From Clostridium sp. (GTDB lineage: Bacteria; Bacillota; Clostridia; Clostridiales; Clostridiaceae), in assembly GCA_003539755.1 (NCBI GenBank), contig DPOH01000179.1:1-5715 (forward strand): DNA of 5,715 nt, written 5' to 3'. Positions 1 through 5,653 of the stretch are shown here, in pieces. Within the stretch, counting starts at the first letter, position 1, and each line of letters begins with the position of its first letter. A model generated the notes under the pieces. The model was not told the origin of the DNA. It worked only from the letters and a program-made list of their open reading frames with translations, and searched no databases. A program made the translations under genes and the position numbers.

Positions 1-29
1 CTCTTAAACATATCTTTCCTTTTTATCAA
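1..29 (-). CDS. 5' end of an unidentified leftward gene, cut by the window edge
   Basis: Only about nine codons are visible. Read leftward from a TTG start at 29-27 they give M-I-K-R-K-D-M-F-K before the window ends. The start was chosen because a near-perfect AAGGAGG site (44-38) lies 8 nt upstream of this TTG. The in-frame ATG at 14-12 is about 23 nt from that site and is a poor start. The basic, Lys/Arg-rich beginning would fit many proteins, so no function can be given. Upstream, the 30-421 spacer carries candidate leftward promoters that could serve it. The existence of the gene rests on the ribosome binding site and start spacing alone. Confidence 0.5.
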
Positions 30-44
30 AGTAACAACCTCCTT
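27..44 (-). promoter_or_regulatory. Ribosome binding site with TTG start of the left-edge gene
   Basis: The leftward strand reads AAGGAGG (44-38), then 8 nt, then TTG (29-27). The match to the 16S anti-Shine-Dalgarno sequence is essentially complete and the spacing is optimal. This is what fixes the start on TTG instead of the downstream ATG. Confidence 0.55.
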
Positions 45-77
45 ATTGCTTATTTAATTATTAAAAGCCTCTTTTTG

Positions 78-106
78 TTTATACTAATTTCAATGCAAAC
101 TTACGC
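78..106 (-). promoter_or_regulatory. Weak second candidate promoter nearer the left-edge gene
   Basis: On the leftward strand a TATAAA (83-78, 5 of 6) lies about 40-50 nt before the TTG start, which is a comfortable leader length. The -35 is poor: the best TTG-containing hexamer (TTGCGT, about 108-103) is about 19 nt away. It is listed as an alternative to the 218-246 promoter. Confidence 0.22.
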
Positions 107-217
107 AATATACTTATAATACAAGCATCATTTGATAAAACGTTTGCATGAAACCTTTTAACATACCGTTAAAATTTAATTAACAGAATATTTTTTACAT
201 AATATTTCCTTATTTAT

Positions 218-246
218 ATAATATATCTAGATATTCACACTTACAA
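218..246 (-). promoter_or_regulatory. Candidate sigma-A promoter directed leftward
   Basis: On the leftward strand TTGTAA (246-241, 4 of 6 to TTGACA) is separated by exactly 17 nt from TATTAT (223-218, 5 of 6 to TATAAT). It would give a leader of roughly 180 nt ahead of the left-edge gene. A perfect 12-bp palindrome (223-234) sits in the spacer and touches the -10, a typical position for a repressor operator. This is inference from sequence pattern only, and AT-rich DNA produces such matches by chance. Confidence 0.4.
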
Positions 247-406
247 TATGAAAACAAAAACATTTTTGTTTTTGTAATTTCTTACAAAATTATCTTTTTA
301 ACTTTTTTAATAAAATGAATTAAATATATATCTTAGGAAACACTAACATAGTAATCTATTTTTATGAACTATATATCCCCATTATCTGACTTAAGCCTAA
401 TGAATT

Positions 407-424
407 AGAGGAGGTTTGCTTATG
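407..424 (+). promoter_or_regulatory. Strong ribosome binding site of the 422 ORF
   Basis: AGAGGAGG at 407-414 is followed by 7 nt and then ATG. It is the main reason for calling a real translation start for such a short frame. No clear -35/-10 pair was found just upstream of it on the + strand. Confidence 0.65.
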
Positions 425-571
425 AATAACAAAAACTACTATAACAAAAATAAAAATAGTTCTTCTACTCCACTATTTTCTCATTATTCTGAAGATATTA
501 ATAATAAAGCGCATGAAAAAAGCCCTTATGGTGAACCTGAGCCATCATTGTCTCTATACCATCCAACTTGA
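422..571 (+). CDS. Small Asn-rich hypothetical ORF, probably a truncated 5' gene remnant
   Basis: This 49-codon frame starts at ATG 422 behind an excellent AGAGGAGG site (407-414) with 7-nt spacing, so initiation here is well supported. The product is hydrophilic. Its N-terminus is very rich in Asn, Lys and Tyr (MNNKNYYNKNKN), followed by a Ser/Thr patch and a motif around HYSEDINNKAHEKSPYG. No signal peptide or membrane segment is visible and I do not recognise the family. From about residue 36 on, the codons lie antisense to the end of the leucine-rich-repeat gene (526-972), so the last dozen or so residues are probably not native sequence. The two reading frames overlap tail to tail by 46 nt with no terminator between them. 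The simplest reading is the 5' end of a longer gene whose 3' part was lost in a rearrangement. A genuine small protein cannot be excluded. Confidence 0.5.
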   Translation: MNNKNYYNKNKNSSSTPLFSHYSEDINNKAHEKSPYGEPEPSLSLYHPT

Positions 572-972
572 ACTTTTGGTTTAGTATTTTTATCTTCACC
601 ACCAGTAATTTCTATCTTATCAACTTTTGTTCCAGCAAAAGCGTCTGATCCAACGGCAATATCATGTTTACTCTTTGCTGTTTCTAATTTGCTGCAGTCT
701 CTAAAAGCTGCTGTTCCAATACTTTTAATATTTGCTGGAAAATCGATTGAAGTTATAGCGCATCCTGAAAAAGCACAATTTCCAATAGTTTCAACTCCAT
801 TTTCAAATGCCACTTCTTCCAAATCTTTACACTATCCAAATGCATCATTTGGAACATTTTTAACTCTTCCAGGTATAATAACCTTCTTTATTTTACTAGC
901 AGCAAACCCTGTAAATATTCCTGTTGTCAAAGCAGCTACTGTTAGCATTGTTATAACTTTATTTCTTATCAT
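526..972 (-). pseudogene. BspA-like leucine-rich-repeat surface protein, interrupted by an in-frame TAG
   Basis: Reading leftward from ATG 972 (GGAG at 985-982, 9-nt spacing) gives 148 codons to TAA 528-526, with one in-frame TAG at codon 47 (834-832). Residues 1-26 form a signal peptide: Arg3 and Lys5, then a hydrophobic run ending in GFAAS, so the product would be exported. About four BspA-type (LRR_5-like) repeats of 21-23 residues follow, marked by AF-x-x-C and V-x-x-I: AFG-stop-C (44-48), AFSGC (67-71), AFRDC (89-93), AFAGT (111-115). The frame and repeat register continue perfectly across the TAG, so it is a point change and not a frameshift. The end, VQVGWYRDNDGSGSP (134-148), resembles the start of a glycine-tryptophan cell-wall-binding repeat and then stops, which suggests 3' truncation. 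The part after the TAG has only a TTG (822) without a ribosome binding site. Such proteins usually mediate surface adhesion. A sequencing error or stop readthrough remain alternatives. Confidence 0.72.
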
Positions 973-987
973 TGATATATTCTCCTT
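970..987 (-). promoter_or_regulatory. Ribosome binding site that fixes the start of the repeat-protein gene
   Basis: The leftward strand reads AAGGAG (987-982), 9 nt, then ATG (972-970). The signal peptide begins directly at this ATG. This shows that the original gene began well upstream of the internal TAG and that the downstream 98-codon open stretch is only its remnant. Confidence 0.7.
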
Positions 988-1107
988 TTTTCTCTTATAA
1001 CATTACTTATTTACTTACCTCACTGTATATACTACAAACCATTTTCCCCAAATTTGGTACTTTAATCAACAAATTTAAATATCTTTCATTTTTAGATTTT
1101 ATCCAAC

Positions 1108-1142
1108 AAAAAGACCGTCTTAGTTATTAAGGCAGCCTTTTT
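1108..1142 (-). terminator. Rho-independent terminator of the acidic-protein gene
   Basis: On the leftward transcript a 15-nt arm (1142-1128) faces a 15-nt arm (1122-1108) across a 5-nt loop, with a U-run at the 3' side. It begins 22 nt after the stop codon at 1165. As leftward RNA it forms 12 Watson-Crick pairs, two G-U pairs and one C-A mismatch. As rightward RNA the two G-U pairs become A-C mismatches, so it is better suited to the leftward direction and to the gene at 1165-1818. Confidence 0.7.
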
Positions 1143-1164
1143 AATATCTATAAAATACTATTTT

Positions 1165-1818
1165 TTAATTATTATCAGAAAAGTCTTCACCATCTTCAGC
1201 TTCTGCTTCATTACTTAATGTGACTTCACCAATAAGCTCATCCTCCCCCTCTTCTCTTGCCCCATCGGTCACTATGTTTCCTTCCAATTCATCATTATTG
1301 CGCTCATCTATCTGAACATCTGCTTCAACTGTTTTTACTGATGGATTAGAATTTATACTAATTTCACTATCATCAAGTACAAGTTTTCCTACTTTTTCAA
1401 TTTCAACTTCTATTGCTTTTCTTAAATTTCCTCTAGCCGTATCTAATTTTATAGCATTAATTTTATCAATTTCAATATTGTTATTATCTGATACATCATC
1501 AAATATAAGAATTCCACTTCTACTTTCTGTTATCTTCTCATTTTCATCTAAAACAGCAGTTATAACATTGTTATTATGTTCTTTGTTATATTTCTCATCT
1601 TCCCTATTAAAAAGTCTATCGCGAATAACTTCATCTTCTATATCTGTTTCAATTTCTTGACTTTCAGCAAAAATATCATTGTTATTATCATTAATAAAAT
1701 CAATTATTTTCTCTGCTGTTTCATACCTTAAATTATTAGTACTCTCGCCATATAATTTTTCATTGCTAATATATTCAACAGGTATTACAAATCCCTTTTG
1801 AGGTTTTAATATATACAT
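1165..1818 (-). CDS. Unrecognised highly acidic 217-residue protein
   Basis: I do not recognise this protein. It starts at ATG 1818-1816. An in-frame TGA lies just upstream, so no longer start exists; the ribosome binding site is mediocre (GGAG about 13 nt upstream). There is no signal peptide and no transmembrane segment, so it is probably cytoplasmic or held by a partner. Residues 1-50 look most folded (MYILKPQKGFVIPVEYIS, then a short helix-like stretch ETAEKIIDFI). Residues 50-110 and 165-217 are dominated by Asp, Glu and Asn. By count about 57 of 217 residues are acidic against about 22 basic, which predicts a very low pI and much disorder. A middle segment near 125-155 (AIKLDTARGNLRKAIEVEIEKVGKLVLDD) is less charged and could be helical. 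The gene stands alone, with a terminator after it and the pyc terminator before it. Candidate roles such as a spore or storage protein, or a DNA-mimic or chaperone-like acidic protein, are speculation only. Confidence 0.75.
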   Translation of the reverse strand: MYILKPQKGFVIPVEYISNEKLYGESTNNLRYETAEKIIDFINDNNNDIFAESQEIETDIEDEVIRDRLFNREDEKYNKEHNNNVITAVLDENEKITESRSGILIFDDVSDNNNIEIDKINAIKLDTARGNLRKAIEVEIEKVGKLVLDDSEISINSNPSVKTVEADVQIDERNNDELEGNIVTDGAREEGEDELIGEVTLSNEAEAEDGEDFSDNN

Positions 1819-1855
1819 ATCTTCTTTTCATCTCCATAAAAGTTATCACTATATT

Positions 1856-1884
1856 ATATTATTTATTTTCTATAAATCTGTGAA
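1856..1884 (-). promoter_or_regulatory. Candidate promoter of the acidic-protein gene
   Basis: On the leftward strand TTCACA (1884-1879, 5 of 6 to TTGACA) is followed after 17 nt by TAATAT (1861-1856, 4 of 6). A better -10, TATAAT (1858-1853), overlaps it but sits 20 nt from that -35. Either would give a leader of roughly 30 nt. A promoter is needed here, because the pyc terminator at 2003-2034 separates this gene from the upstream unit. Confidence 0.4.
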
Positions 1885-2002
1885 AAACTTCATATAGAAA
1901 TAAAAAATTTATTTAAAAATAATATATTTTTATAGGTGTAAGTACTCTCCCTAAATAGCATTTATTAAAAATAGAAGTTAATTATTTTTATGCTATTATA
2001 AC

Positions 2003-2034
2003 AAAAGAGGTTGCACATAGTACAAACCTCTTTT
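2003..2034 (-). terminator. Strong hairpin terminator downstream of pyc, possibly bidirectional
   Basis: A perfect 10-bp stem AAAAGAGGTT / AACCTCTTTT (2003-2012 and 2025-2034) encloses a 12-nt loop. It ends in a T-run on both strands: TTTT read leftward, and TTTTT then ATTCT read rightward. It lies 57 nt beyond the pyc stop codon and should end the pyc transcript. A weaker 7-bp AT hairpin (2046-2052 with 2060-2066) lies between the stop and this structure. Confidence 0.85.
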
Positions 2035-2091
2035 TATTCTGTAAATTAAGTTATTATAAAACTTAAAATTATCATAAAAAACAATTATATA

Positions 2092-5000
2092 TTACTTATT
2101 ACTTGTTAATTGAATTAATAATTCTCCTGTCTTAACCTGTTGACCTTCTTTAGCAAATATCTTTTCAACAACTCCATCTGCTGATGCTACAACATTTGTT
2201 TCCATCTTCATTGCCTCTACAACAACAAGACTTTCACCTTCTTTAACTTCCTGACCTTCTGTAACTAAAACTTTGATTACATTACCAGGTATACTAGCTC
2301 CAATCTGCATCTTATCATCTGGATCTGCCATTACTGTAGAATCTTCACTCAAGTTAGCTTCAGCTCTTTCAGTTCTGTCTTTAATCTTAATTGATCTTCT
2401 ATTTCCGTTTATTTCAAAATCTAAAGTTCTAAATCCTTGCTTATCAAGTTTTCCAATTTCAATTAATTGAACAATAAGAATTTTGCCTTCTTTAACTTCA
2501 ATTTCACTTGTTTCACCTTCTGAAAGTCCATGGAAAAATACATCACTTGCCATAAGTCTTACTTGACCATATTCCATAACATGCTTTATAAAGTCTTCAA
2601 ATACATCTGGATATAACGCATAACTTAATATATCTTGATTTGATGGTTTGAATTTATATTTATCTTCTAAGTATTTTGCAATCTTATCAAAATCTTCTGG
2701 TGGTAATAATTCACCTGGTCTTACTGTTATAGGTTCTTCACCTTTTAATACTAGTTTTTGAAGTTCTTCAGGGAATCCACCTTCTGGTTGACCCATCATT
2801 CCCTTAAAATATGAAACCACAGAATCTGGGAATGCCATATTCTTTCCTTTTTCAAATATATTTTCTGGAGTAAGGTCATTTTGAACCATAAATATAGCCA
2901 TATCTCCAACCATTTTAGATGATGGAGTAACCTTGATTATATCTCCTAACATTTCATTTACAGTCTTATACATCTTCTTGATATCATCAAATCTATGACC
3001 TAGTCCAAAGCTTTCAGCCTGTGGTTTTAAGTTTGAATATTGTCCACCAGGAATTTCGTATTTATAAATTTCTGTACTTCCTGATTTTAAATCTGATTCA
3101 TATTCATTGTATACAGGTCTTACTGTTTCCCAGTATTCAGAAAGCTTTTGTATTCCACCTAAATCAATTCCTGTATCTCTATCTGTATTTTTAAGAGCTG
3201 CCACAACTGAGTTTAAGGCTGGCTGGCTTGTAAGTCCTGACATACTGTTATAAGCAGTATCAACTATATCCACTCCTGCATCTGCTGCCATAAGTATAGT
3301 AGCTACCCCATTACCTGTTGTGTCATGTGTATGAAGATGTATAGGCATAGAAATTTCATTCTTAAGTGCAGTAATAAGCTTCTTAGCGGCATAAGGTTTA
3401 AGTAAAGCAGACATATCTTTGATTGCTAAAATATGAGCTCCCATCTTTTCAATTTCTTTAGCCTTCTTAACATAATAATCAAGAGAATATTTATCTCTAC
3501 TTTCATCTAAAATATCTCCAGTATAACAAAGTGCGACTTCAGCAACTTTTCCAGCCTTAAGAACTTCATCAAGAGATACTTCAATTCCCTTTAACCAGTT
3601 AAGCGAATCAAATATTCTAAATATATCTATTCCACTCTTTGCACTTTCTTTTATAAACTCTCTAATAACATTATCAGGATAGTTCTTATATCCAACTGCA
3701 TTTGCTCCTCTTAAAAGCATTTGGAACATTACATTTGGAATTCTCTTTCTAAGAGATTCAAGTCTCTGCCATGGTGATTCTTTAAGGAATCTGTATGCAG
3801 TATCGAATGTTGCTCCTCCCCACATTTCTAAAGAGAATAAATCTTGGCCATAATATGCTGTAGATTTAGCAATTTTGCTCATATCAACGCTTCTAACTCT
3901 TGTAGCTAAAAGTGATTGCTGAGCATCTCTCATAGTTGTATCTGTAAGAAGTAATTTATTCTGACTCTTAATGTAATCTACTACACCTTGAGGTCCTTTT
4001 TCATCTAAAATCTGCTTTGTACCTCTTAAATCTTTTACAACATCTCCACTTATATGAGGAATTACTGGTACATCAAACTCCCTCTTATTTCCCTTAGTTA
4101 CATTAACTATTGTATTTCCTACAAATTTAAGAACTCTTTGCTCTTCATCAGTTCTTGGATTAATATCAAATAATTGTGGGTTATCTGCAATAAAGTTTGT
4201 ATCACAAGTTCCCTTTCTAAATTGTTCATTATTTAATACATTAATAAGAAAATCTACATTTGTTTTAACTCCTGAAATAGTAAGTTCTTTAATTGAACGT
4301 ATAGATTTTCTTATGGTATCTTCAAATGTTCTTGAATATGCAGTTGTTTTTACAAGAAGACTATCATAATAAGGACTTATTATAGCTCCAGCAAATCCAT
4401 TACCACCATCATGTCTTATACCAAAACCTGCTCCACTTCTATATACATCAATTTTTCCTGTATCAGGAGCAAAATTATTAGCAGGATCTTCTGTAGTTAT
4501 TCTACATTGAATTGCATATCCTCTAGGTTTAATTGTATCTTGAGATGGAATTCCAATTTCTTTTGAATCTAATGCATATCCTTCTGCAACTAATATCTGG
4601 CTTTGAACAAGATCAATTCCAGTTATCATTTCAGTTACAGTATGTTCAACTTGAATTCTTGGATTCATTTCTATAAAATAATGATTTCCACTTGCATCAA
4701 GTAAAAACTCTAATGTACCTGCACTTCTATAATTAACTGATTTAGCAATCTTAAGAGCATCATTACATATATTTTCTCTCTGCTCATCTGTAAGTACAAG
4801 AGATGGAGTGAATTCTACAACTTTTTGATGTCTTCTTTGAATAGAACAGTCCCTTTCATATAGGTGTACAATATTCCCATACTTATCCCCAAGTATCTGT
4901 ACTTCTATATGCTTTGGTCTTTCTATGTATTTTTCAATATAAATATCATCTATACCAAAAGCTTTTTTAGCTTCGTTTTTAGCATTTCTATAGTTTTCAA

Positions 5001-5544
5001 GAAGATCTTCTTCTTTTCTTACTATTCTCATACCTCTTCCACCGCCACCAGCAGCAGCCTTAACCATTACTGGATATCCGCAGTATCTAGCCGCCTCTAA
5101 TGCCTCTTCTTCAGTTTCAACAGGTTTTTCTAGTCCTGGAATCACTGGAACTCCAACACTTTCTGCAACAAGTTTAGACTGAATCTTATCTCCCAGCTTT
5201 TCCATCATTTCAGGCTTAGGTCCTATAAATTCAATACCTGCTTCTTCACATCTTCTTGCGAATTCAGGATTTTCAGATAAAAATCCATACCCTGGATGGA
5301 TAGCATCAACATTCTTTTTAATTGCAAGGTTAATAATCTCATCAATATTTAAATAAGCTTCAACAGGCCCTTTATTTCTTCCTATTAAATAAGATTCGTG
5401 AGCTTTAGTTCTAAAAAGAGAATATTTATCCTCTTCTGTGTATATAGCCACTGTTCTTATGCCAAGTTCATGACATGCCCTAAAAATTCTTATTGCAATT
5501 TCACCTCTGTTTGCAACTAAAACTCTTTTAAACTTTTTCCCCAA
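2092..5544 (-). CDS. pyc: Pyruvate carboxylase, full length
   Basis: This is the biotin-dependent enzyme that makes oxaloacetate from pyruvate, bicarbonate and ATP, a cytoplasmic tetramer that refills the C4 pool. At 1150 residues it has the normal single-chain length. Residues 1-450 are the biotin carboxylase domain: K120, the ATP-grasp glycine loop KAAAGGGGRGM (162-172, K162), H212, K241, E279, E292 and the core MNPRIQVEH (293-301, catalytic R296), and R348. Residues 530-990 hold the carboxyltransferase: TDTTMRD (534-540, metal ligand D540), R612, Y619, the lysine expected to be carbamylated K709 (AIKDM), metal ligands H738 and H740 (HLHTHD), and T873. The allosteric/tetramer linker falls around 460-530 and 1000-1060. 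Residues 1078-1148 are the biotin carrier, with the biotinylated lysine K1113 in EAMKMET. The start is TTG 5544, set by AAGGAG 10 nt upstream. The gene is monocistronic. The motif usually written RDAHQS reads RDAQQS (Q542). No truncation or frameshift is seen. Confidence 0.98.
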   Translation of the reverse strand: MGKKFKRVLVANRGEIAIRIFRACHELGIRTVAIYTEEDKYSLFRTKAHESYLIGRNKGPVEAYLNIDEIINLAIKKNVDAIHPGYGFLSENPEFARRCEEAGIEFIGPKPEMMEKLGDKIQSKLVAESVGVPVIPGLEKPVETEEEALEAARYCGYPVMVKAAAGGGGRGMRIVRKEEDLLENYRNAKNEAKKAFGIDDIYIEKYIERPKHIEVQILGDKYGNIVHLYERDCSIQRRHQKVVEFTPSLVLTDEQRENICNDALKIAKSVNYRSAGTLEFLLDASGNHYFIEMNPRIQVEHTVTEMITGIDLVQSQILVAEGYALDSKEIGIPSQDTIKPRGYAIQCRITTEDPANNFAPDTGKIDVYRSGAGFGIRHDGGNGFAGAIISPYYDSLLVKTTAYSRTFEDTIRKSIRSIKELTISGVKTNVDFLINVLNNEQFRKGTCDTNFIADNPQLFDINPRTDEEQRVLKFVGNTIVNVTKGNKREFDVPVIPHISGDVVKDLRGTKQILDEKGPQGVVDYIKSQNKLLLTDTTMRDAQQSLLATRVRSVDMSKIAKSTAYYGQDLFSLEMWGGATFDTAYRFLKESPWQRLESLRKRIPNVMFQMLLRGANAVGYKNYPDNVIREFIKESAKSGIDIFRIFDSLNWLKGIEVSLDEVLKAGKVAEVALCYTGDILDESRDKYSLDYYVKKAKEIEKMGAHILAIKDMSALLKPYAAKKLITALKNEISMPIHLHTHDTTGNGVATILMAADAGVDIVDTAYNSMSGLTSQPALNSVVAALKNTDRDTGIDLGGIQKLSEYWETVRPVYNEYESDLKSGSTEIYKYEIPGGQYSNLKPQAESFGLGHRFDDIKKMYKTVNEMLGDIIKVTPSSKMVGDMAIFMVQNDLTPENIFEKGKNMAFPDSVVSYFKGMMGQPEGGFPEELQKLVLKGEEPITVRPGELLPPEDFDKIAKYLEDKYKFKPSNQDILSYALYPDVFEDFIKHVMEYGQVRLMASDVFFHGLSEGETSEIEVKEGKILIVQLIEIGKLDKQGFRTLDFEINGNRRSIKIKDRTERAEANLSEDSTVMADPDDKMQIGASIPGNVIKVLVTEGQEVKEGESLVVVEAMKMETNVVASADGVVEKIFAKEGQQVKTGELLIQLTSNK

Positions 5545-5560
5545 TTTAAAACAACTCCTT
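5542..5560 (-). promoter_or_regulatory. Ribosome binding site and TTG start of pyc
   Basis: The leftward strand has AAGGAG (5560-5555), 10 nt, then TTG (5544-5542). The encoded N-terminus, MGKKFKRVLVANRGEIA, matches where biotin carboxylase domains normally begin, so TTG is the natural start and not an internal codon. Confidence 0.85.
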
Positions 5561-5564
5561 TGTT

Positions 5565-5606
5565 ATTTTCAAATATGAAACTTTTTATTTTGAAAATTTC
5601 ATATTT
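5565..5606 (-). promoter_or_regulatory. Interleaved inverted repeats in the pyc leader
   Basis: Two perfect inverted repeats overlap here. AAATATGAAA (5571-5580) pairs with TTTCATATTT (5597-5606) across 16 nt, and ATTTTCAAA (5565-5573) pairs with TTTGAAAAT (5589-5597) across 15 nt. They share bases, so in RNA only one can form at a time, and the proximal one ends 4 nt before the pyc ribosome binding site. As DNA, arms of 9-10 bp with 15-16 bp between them have the geometry of a dimeric repressor operator. The half-sites do not match the TTGTAAAC/GTTTACAA type known for the biotin repressor BirA. A regulatory role is inferred. Confidence 0.45.
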
Positions 5607-5644
5607 ATTACTTTTATAAATATTTTTTGAATAATATTATTTAA

Positions 5645-5653
5645 ATTATAACA
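5645..5653 (-). promoter_or_regulatory. Extended -10 promoter of pyc
   Basis: The leftward strand carries TGTTATAAT: a perfect TATAAT (5650-5645) preceded by the TGn extension (5653-5651). The best -35 at usual spacing is weak (about 3 of 6, near 5667-5672), which is common with extended -10 promoters. Transcription would begin near 5638 and give a leader of about 95 nt that includes the inverted repeats at 5565-5606. Confidence 0.6.

Larger units (their letters stand above)
30..421. other. Gene-free AT-rich control region with several dyads
   Basis: No credible coding frame is seen here. The stretch separates the leftward gene at 1-29 from the rightward ORF at 422, so it should hold divergent promoters. 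It contains an imperfect long-range inverted repeat (88-100 with 142-153, one bulged base), a perfect 7-5-7 dyad TTTTAAC/GTTAAAA (156-174), a 12-bp perfect palindrome ATATCTAGATAT (223-234), a perfect 10-2-10 dyad AAAACAAAAA/TTTTTGTTTT (251-272), and an 8-4-8 dyad TTTTGTAA/TTACAAAA (270-289). None is GC-rich enough to be a classic terminator; operators are a more natural reading. In DNA this AT-rich some dyads are expected by chance. No convincing sigma-A promoter was found for the rightward ORF. Confidence 0.6.

Noticed and set aside
30..421. CRISPR array or riboswitch in the left intergenic region
   Set aside because: No regularly spaced direct repeats are present, and no conserved riboswitch core could be recognised in this AT-rich stretch.
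526..822. Independent 98-residue protein starting at TTG 822
   Set aside because: There is no ribosome binding site before 822 and the repeat register continues upstream through the TAG to a signal peptide at 972. It is the 3' part of an interrupted gene, not a separate gene.
689..1000. Rightward 103-codon open frame with hydrophobic stretches
   Set aside because: It is the antisense of the signal-peptide repeat gene, which has a ribosome binding site and clear repeat motifs. This frame has no ribosome binding site and its hydrophobicity is a by-product of the complementary codons.
994..1002. TGTTATAAG as an extended -10 for the repeat-protein gene
   Set aside because: Transcription would start at or inside the ribosome binding site, leaving almost no leader, and no -35 is visible.
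1048..1057. Palindrome CCAAATTTGG upstream of the repeat-protein gene
   Set aside because: It is a lone 10-bp palindrome without a second copy or a promoter at a fitting distance. It is too short to claim as an operator.
1478..1660. Rightward 60-codon Ser/Leu-rich frame
   Set aside because: It is the complement of the Asp/Glu/Asn-rich acidic gene, and its low complexity mirrors GAA/GAT/AAT codons on the other strand. No ribosome binding site was seen.
2273..2470. Rightward 65-codon frame inside pyc
   Set aside because: It is antisense to the linker and biotin carrier region of a clearly real gene and has no start signal.
4864..5100. Rightward 78-codon Phe/Tyr-rich frame inside pyc
   Set aside because: It is antisense to the highly conserved biotin carboxylase domain. 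Its aromatic richness comes from complementing Lys and Glu codons.
5565..5606. Biotin repressor (BirA) operator upstream of pyc
   Set aside because: The spacing between half-sites fits, but their sequences lack the TTGTAAAC/GTTTACAA type arms, so only an unspecified dyad is reported.
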